From assembly GCA_030018745.1 (NCBI GenBank), contig JASEHB010000008.1:1-17486 (forward strand): 17,486 nucleotides of DNA, written 5' to 3'. The notes below the pieces were generated by a model. That model saw only the letters and a program-made list of their open reading frames with translations. It did no database searches and was not told where the DNA came from. Below are positions 13,336 through 17,486 of this stretch, piece after piece. Every line of letters starts with the position of its first letter. The stretch's first letter is position 1. The translations under genes were made by a program, and so were the position numbers. The stretch comes from Desulfatibacillaceae bacterium (GTDB lineage Bacteria; Desulfobacterota; Desulfobacteria; Desulfobacterales; Desulfatibacillaceae).

Positions 13336-15483
13336 ATGAAACACATTATCCGCACCATAGACATCGGCGGAAGGCCGATGACCATTGAAACCGGCAGGCT
13401 GGCCAAGCAGGCCGGCGGCTCGGTCACCATCACCTACGGCGAAACAATTACCCTGGTAACTGCCGTGGGCGCCCAGGAAGAGCGCCAGGGAATCGACTTT
13501 CTGCCCCTTTCCGTGGAGTACCAGGAAAAGGTTTATGCAGCAGGGCGGATTCCGGGCAACTATTTCCGCAGGGAGATGGGGAGGCCATCGGAAAAGGAAA
13601 CCCTCACGGCCCGCATCATAGACAGGCCCATCCGTCCGCTTTTTCCTAAAGGGTACCGCCAGGAAACCCAGGTCATAGCAACCGTGCTTTCCATGGATCA
13701 GGAAAATGACCCGGACACCCTTTCCATGACAGGCGCTTCGGCGGCCCTGTGCCTTTCGGACATTCCTTTTGCCGGGCCGGTGGCCTGTGTGAGGGTTGGC
13801 CGCATAAACGGCGAGCTTGTTGTCAACCCGCTTATCAGCCAGCTTGACAAGTCTGATTTGAACATTCTTGTGGCCGGATCAAAGCAGGGTGTTGTCATGG
13901 TTGAGGGCGGCGGCAGATTCATCAGCGAAAAGGAGATGACCCAGGCCATTTTCTTTGCCCAAAAAGCCCTTCAGCCCATCCTTGATGTTCAGGAGGAAAT
14001 GGCTGCCGAGGTCGGCATTGTAAAGCGCGCCTTTACTCCGCCCGTTGCAGACCAGGAGCTTGAAGCAAAGGTTACAGGCCTTTTGGGTGGCAAACTGCGC
14101 CAGGCAATGGACATTGCTTCCAAGATTGACCGGGGCAACCGCCTTGGTGAAATCAAAAAAGAGCTTCTTGAGGCTCTGGGAGATGACTTTGCCGAGCGCA
14201 GGGGCGAAGTCAGCTCAATTTTCCACGATGCCATTGGCAAAACCATCCGCAGCATGGTTCTCAATGAAAAAGTGCGCATAGGCGGCAGGGCCTTTGATGA
14301 AGTCCGGCCCATTTCCGCCCATGTGGGGATATTGCCCAGAACCCACGGTTCAGCCCTTTTCACCAGGGGTGAAACCCAGGTTCTGGGCATACTCACCCTT
14401 GGCTCCACAGGAGATGAGCAAAGGGTGGAGACTTTGGGCGGCGATGAAAGCCGCCCCTTCATGCTCCATTACAATTTCCCGCCCTTCTCCGTGGGCGAAG
14501 TTCGCCGGGTTTTAGGCCCCAGCCGCAGGGACATAGGCCACGGTGGCCTTTCCACCCGCGCCATCAAGGAAATCCTGCCTGCAAAAGAGGCTTTTGACTA
14601 CACCATCCGCATTGTGAGCGAGGTGCTCGAATCCAACGGCTCTTCCTCCATGGCAACCGTATGCGCTGCAAGCCTTGCACTCATGGACGGAGGCGTTCCC
14701 ATTGCCGAGCCGGCCAGCGGCATTGCAATGGGCCTCATGCAGGAGGGCGACAAGATAGCTGTTCTTTCAGACATCCTGGGTGACGAGGACCACTACGGGG
14801 ACATGGACTTCAAGGTGGCTGGCTCCAAACGGGGCATAACAAGCGTCCAGATGGACATAAAAATTCAGCACCTTGACTCCCAAATTCTGGAGCAGGCCCT
14901 GGGCCAGGCCCTTAAGGGCCGTATGCACATACTCGAAAAAATGCTCACGGCCATTTCCGAATCAAGGCCCCAGATAAGCGTGTATGCGCCCAAGGTGCTG
15001 ACCATCCAGATTCACCCCGACAAAATCCGGGACATAATCGGTCCGGGGGGCAAGGTCATCCGCAGCATCCAGGGTGAAACCAACACCAAGATAGATATTG
15101 AGGATTCGGGCCTTGTAAAGGTGGCGGCAGTGAATCAGGAGGACGGCGACAGGGCTTTGGCCATGATAAGGGAAATCACCGCCGAGGCCCAGGTGGGCGA
15201 GGTGTATGAAGGCACAGTGGTAAAGGTCACCGATTTTGGGGCCTTTGTCCAGATAATAGGCAACACAGAAGGCCTGTGCCACATATCCCAACTGGATGTG
15301 ACCCATGTCAAAAAGGCGTCAGATGTTGTTTCGCCCGGCGACAAGATAAAGGTCAAGGTTCTGGAAATATCAAGGGACGGCAAAATACGCCTGTCACGCA
15401 AGGCGCTTTTGGAAGAAGAGGGGGATGGCTCGGGAAAAAGCAAAAAAGACCATTCTGGAAAACGGGATTCGCGTCGTAACTAA
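13336..15483 (+). CDS. pnp: Polyribonucleotide nucleotidyltransferase (PNPase)
   Basis: PNPase degrades RNA 3' to 5' by phosphorolysis and works with RNase E in many bacteria. The 715-residue product has the full domain set. The first RNase PH domain includes FLPLSVEYQEKVYAAGRIPG and RPIRPLFPKGY. An alpha-helical domain follows, then the catalytic second RNase PH domain, whose SDILGDEDHYGDMDFKVAG contains Asp483 and Asp489. A KH domain with GPGGK (about 569-573) and an S1 domain (about 622-690, EGTVVKVTDFGAFVQI) end the protein. The last 20 or so residues are a Gly/Ser/Lys-rich tail whose DNA also codes for the start of the next gene (59-nt overlap). Confidence 0.97.
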   Translation: MKHIIRTIDIGGRPMTIETGRLAKQAGGSVTITYGETITLVTAVGAQEERQGIDFLPLSVEYQEKVYAAGRIPGNYFRREMGRPSEKETLTARIIDRPIRPLFPKGYRQETQVIATVLSMDQENDPDTLSMTGASAALCLSDIPFAGPVACVRVGRINGELVVNPLISQLDKSDLNILVAGSKQGVVMVEGGGRFISEKEMTQAIFFAQKALQPILDVQEEMAAEVGIVKRAFTPPVADQELEAKVTGLLGGKLRQAMDIASKIDRGNRLGEIKKELLEALGDDFAERRGEVSSIFHDAIGKTIRSMVLNEKVRIGGRAFDEVRPISAHVGILPRTHGSALFTRGETQVLGILTLGSTGDEQRVETLGGDESRPFMLHYNFPPFSVGEVRRVLGPSRRDIGHGGLSTRAIKEILPAKEAFDYTIRIVSEVLESNGSSSMATVCAASLALMDGGVPIAEPASGIAMGLMQEGDKIAVLSDILGDEDHYGDMDFKVAGSKRGITSVQMDIKIQHLDSQILEQALGQALKGRMHILEKMLTAISESRPQISVYAPKVLTIQIHPDKIRDIIGPGGKVIRSIQGETNTKIDIEDSGLVKVAAVNQEDGDRALAMIREITAEAQVGEVYEGTVVKVTDFGAFVQIIGNTEGLCHISQLDVTHVKKASDVVSPGDKIKVKVLEISRDGKIRLSRKALLEEEGDGSGKSKKDHSGKRDSRRN

Positions 15484-16693
15484 GCCCATGCCCCATGTTC
15501 GCAGCGTTTCTGTGGGAATATGGGTGGATGTTGGTGCGCGGGACGAATCGGAAGACCAGGCCGGGGCCTGCCATTTCATTGAGCACATGATCTTCAAGGG
15601 GACCAGTACCAGGTCTGCCTACCAGATCGCCCGTGAACTGGATGCCATCGGCGGCCATTCCAACGCATTCACTGCCATGGAGCATACCTGCTACCACGGC
15701 AAGGTGCTGGATAAGGCCGGAGAAACCCTTACCGGTCTCTTGGCCGACATCTTCCTCAACAGCGTTTTTGATTCGGGCGAAATCGCCAGGGAAAAGGATG
15801 TGGTCCTCCAGGAGATTCATATGCTGGAGGACACTCCCGAAGACTATCTCCACCTTCTCACCCAGGCCGCCTTTTTTGGAGAGCATCCGCTGGGCCGCTC
15901 CATTTTAGGCTCGCCCAAAACCCTGGAGAGCTTTTCCACCCAAAGCCTTAAAGCACACATAAACCGCTGGTATCTGCCTGAAAAAATCATTATCGCCGCT
16001 GCCGGGAGCGTAGATCACGACCGTTTTGTGCAGCTTGTTGAACCACAGTTTGGCAGGCTTGAGCCAAACAGCCCTCCGGTCATTCGCCAGCAACCTGTAA
16101 TCCTTGCCAATGAAAACATCTGCGGAAAGGAACTGGAGCAAAGCCACCTGTGCATTGCCTGCAAGGGCCTTTGCGCCACAGACCCGGACCGCTACGCCTA
16201 CTATGTGTTAAACACCCTGCTTGGGGGCAACATGAGCTCCCGCCTCTTTCAGGAGGTGCGGGAAAAGCGCGGCCTGGCATATTCTGTCTATTCCTTTTTA
16301 TCCTGCTTTGTGGATTCGGGAATGCTTGGCATATATGCCGCTGTGGAGCCGGACCAGACCCCCAAGACCCTGGCGGTTATCGCAAAGCAGTTGCAGCGCC
16401 TGCGGGAGGAGCCGCCAGTCCCAAAGGATCTGGAAAGCGCCAAGCAGTTCATCAAGGGCAGCCTCTTTCTTTCAGCAGAAAGCACAGACAGCCAGATGCT
16501 GCGGCTCATGCAAAACGAAGTGTTTTTCGGGCGCCATGTTTCCCTTGATGAAGTGGCCCAGAGAGTGGACAGCGTCACGGCCAAGGAAGTTCAGGAGCTT
16601 GCATGGCGCATTCTGGACCCGGCAACTGCGGCCCTTGCCATACTTGGCCCCAGCCGGAAGGGTCAGGGCCTTCACGGCATACTCAAGGGCTGA
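15425..16693 (+). CDS. M16-family zinc metallopeptidase (PqqL/MPP-like)
   Basis: The 422-residue protein is a single-unit M16B peptidase, a relative of the mitochondrial processing peptidase. The inverted zinc motif is intact as HFIEH (His50, Glu53, His54), with the distal ligand Glu130 in VVLQEIHMLEDTPED. The C-terminal lobe carries the R..Y motif in REKRGLAYSVYS. No signal peptide is seen, so it is probably cytoplasmic and degrades peptides; its substrate is unknown. The ATG at 15425 follows a purine-rich stretch (GGAAGAAGAGGGGG) inside pnp. Starting here matches the family's N-terminus (ILENGIRVV). It lies between pnp and dut, a common arrangement. Confidence 0.93.
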   Translation: MAREKAKKTILENGIRVVTKPMPHVRSVSVGIWVDVGARDESEDQAGACHFIEHMIFKGTSTRSAYQIARELDAIGGHSNAFTAMEHTCYHGKVLDKAGETLTGLLADIFLNSVFDSGEIAREKDVVLQEIHMLEDTPEDYLHLLTQAAFFGEHPLGRSILGSPKTLESFSTQSLKAHINRWYLPEKIIIAAAGSVDHDRFVQLVEPQFGRLEPNSPPVIRQQPVILANENICGKELEQSHLCIACKGLCATDPDRYAYYVLNTLLGGNMSSRLFQEVREKRGLAYSVYSFLSCFVDSGMLGIYAAVEPDQTPKTLAVIAKQLQRLREEPPVPKDLESAKQFIKGSLFLSAESTDSQMLRLMQNEVFFGRHVSLDEVAQRVDSVTAKEVQELAWRILDPATAALAILGPSRKGQGLHGILKG

Positions 16694-16808
16694 AAAAAAC
16701 CTTCCCCAACAGTTTGACCATTAAAGGCGTCTGCAAAAAACAATAGAATTTGCATTTGGCCAAGCCATCTGCATAACAGGCGCCGCCTTTTTTCAAAGGA
16801 GCAGCCCC
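16694..16808 (+). other. Gap between the M16 peptidase and dut
   Basis: This 115-nt gap may hold a promoter for dut. TTTGACC near 16713 offers a -35, but the best -10 (TAGAAT near 16744) is too far away. TTGCAT and CATAAC with 16-nt spacing is a weak alternative. No clear terminator is present, so dut may also be read from upstream. Confidence 0.3.
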
Positions 16809-17273
16809 ATGCCCTGTGAGCCTTCAGAAGCGGTGGTGCGCATAAAAAGGTTGAGGCCCGAAACTGATTCTGACATCCCCTTGCCCGGCTATATGAGCGA
16901 GCAGGCCGCAGGCATGGATGTGGCCGCAGCCATTGAAAATCCCCTCACCCTTGAGCCTGGCGGCATAGCCCTTGTTCCAACAGGCTTTGCCCTTGCCATA
17001 GAGCCGGGCCATGAAATTCAGGTAAGGCCCAGAAGCGGCCTGGCCATAAAGCACGGCATATCCATACCCAATGCCCCCGGCACCATAGATGCCGACTACC
17101 GCGGCGAAGTGATGGTCGCCCTGATCAACCTCTCCCAAAAACCATACACACTGCAAAGGGGCGACCGCATAGCCCAGCTTGTGCTGGCAAGGGTTTACCG
17201 GGCCAGGCTTGTGCCAAGTGATGAGCTGGATAAGACGGAGCGGGATAGTGGCGGCTTTGGCTCCACCGGCTGA
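16809..17273 (+). CDS. dut: Deoxyuridine 5'-triphosphate nucleotidohydrolase (dUTPase)
   Basis: dUTPase hydrolyses dUTP to dUMP and pyrophosphate, keeping uracil out of DNA and feeding thymidylate synthesis. The 154-residue homotrimer-type enzyme has all five motifs: AGMDVAAA (34-41), PRSGLAIKHGI (74-84), NAPGTIDADYRGEV (88-101, catalytic Asp94), RGDRIAQLVL (117-126) and RDSGGFGSTG (145-154). The ATG at 16809 has AAAGGAG 6 nt upstream. It is the last gene of the cluster in this window, and the palindromic repeats begin 18 nt after its stop codon. Confidence 0.97.
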   Translation: MPCEPSEAVVRIKRLRPETDSDIPLPGYMSEQAAGMDVAAAIENPLTLEPGGIALVPTGFALAIEPGHEIQVRPRSGLAIKHGISIPNAPGTIDADYRGEVMVALINLSQKPYTLQRGDRIAQLVLARVYRARLVPSDELDKTERDSGGFGSTG

Positions 17274-17290
17274 CCTGGCGGCCACAGGAA

Positions 17291-17382
17291 GACGATGGCT
17301 GCGTTATGCGGGGCACCGCCGGGTCTCGATGTACTATTAGTACACCTTCGCCCCGGCTCGCCCCGCAAGCCTTGCCCTCGTC
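17291..17382. repeat. Large composite palindrome, copy 1
   Basis: This 92-nt imperfect palindrome is built of matched segments. GACGA (17291-17295) pairs with TCGTC (17378-17382), GGC (17297-17299) with GCC (17374-17376), TGCGGGGC (17307-17314) with GCCCCGCA (17360-17367), and GCCGGG (17318-17323) with CCCGGC (17352-17357). The centre is TGTACTATTAGTACA (17330-17344), itself a palindrome around one base. Internal loops are TGCGTTA/AGCCTT and ACC/TC. There is no coding potential and no T-run. It is probably one member of a dispersed structured repeat; a role in ending dut transcripts is possible. Confidence 0.75.
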
Positions 17383-17383
17383 T

Positions 17384-17400
17384 CCCTGGGGCAGCCAGGG
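17384..17400. repeat. Small hairpin linking the two palindromes
   Basis: CCCTGG (17384-17389) and CCAGGG (17395-17400) form a perfect 6-bp stem with loop GGCAG. It sits between the two large palindromes and starts right after copy 1 ends. Confidence 0.6.
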
Positions 17401-17406
17401 GCGTTT

Positions 17407-17486
17407 GAGGAAGGGCTGTGTTGCACTTCGTTTTGAAGCTTGGTCATGTACTTTGAGTACACTCCCGCGCTTCAAAACTCGTGCGC
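17407..17486. repeat. Large composite palindrome, copy 2 (cut by window end)
   Basis: GCAC (17423-17426) pairs with GTGC (17481-17484) and GTTTTGAAGC (17430-17439) with GCTTCAAAAC (17469-17478). The centre is TGTACTTTGAGTACA (17447-17461). The internal loop is TTC/TC, the counterpart of ACC/TC in copy 1. The left flank GAGGAAGGGC-TGTGTT parallels GACGATGGC-TGCGTTA of copy 1, but its right-hand partner lies beyond the window. Stem bases differ completely from copy 1 while the layout is the same. Confidence 0.72.

Noticed and set aside
17125..17475. Minus-strand frame across the end of dut and the palindromes
   Set aside because: It covers the antisense of dut and the repeats. Repeat-derived frames like this look open but show no protein family.
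17291..17486. Reading the palindromes as a CRISPR array or integron attC sites
   Set aside because: There are no direct repeats with regular spacers, and no attC-type R and L boxes of the GTTRRRY form are seen.

Overview
The window reads as a piece of the chromosome of a moderately GC-rich Gram-negative bacterium, most likely in Desulfobacterota (the former Deltaproteobacteria). This is inferred from three things: an outer-membrane porin of the Porin_5 type, the gene order rimP-nusA-infB-DUF503-rbfA-truB-rpsO-pnp-M16 peptidase-dut, and the protein sequences. No rRNA or other species marker is present, so the assignment stays at phylum level.

Layout. Positions 1-357 hold no gene but contain inverted repeats, a candidate promoter and a possible attenuator in front of hisF (358-1140, +). 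A strong bidirectional terminator separates hisF from a convergent secreted protein (1247-2953, -) that joins a FlgO/TolB-like domain to FG-GAP/VCBS-like repeats. Two tandem terminator-like hairpins then close a porin gene (3307-4419, -). An HD-domain phosphohydrolase follows (4686-5366, -). Next come a broken ISAs1-family transposase remnant (about 5440-5620, -), a tRNA-Gly(CCC) with its own promoter (5684-5759, +), a structured trailer of about 135 nt, and a classical terminator (5895-5925).

From 5994 to 17273 every gene lies on the plus strand in one long information-processing cluster: rimP, nusA, infB, a DUF503 (ylxP-like) gene, rbfA, truB, rpsO, pnp, an M16 zinc protease and dut. Several junctions overlap: rimP/nusA by 7 nt, ylxP/rbfA by 49, rbfA/truB by 1 and pnp/M16 by 59. 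The products act together in ribosome maturation (RimP, RbfA), transcription termination and antitermination (NusA), translation initiation (IF-2), tRNA U55 modification (TruB), the small subunit (S15) and RNA decay (PNPase). The protease and dUTPase are common passengers at the end of this cluster. Neither ylxR nor the DHH phosphoesterase nrnA, often found inside such clusters, is present here.

The most unusual feature is at the right edge (17291-17486), just after dut. Two large imperfect palindromes have unrelated stem sequences but the same architecture: a central TGTACTnnnAGTACA palindrome, an asymmetric 3-nt/2-nt internal loop with TC on the right side, and a TGYGTT segment on the left flank. 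Compensatory stem changes between the copies suggest that folding is what is conserved. The second copy runs off the window. No CRISPR array, intact mobile element or obvious defence system is visible.
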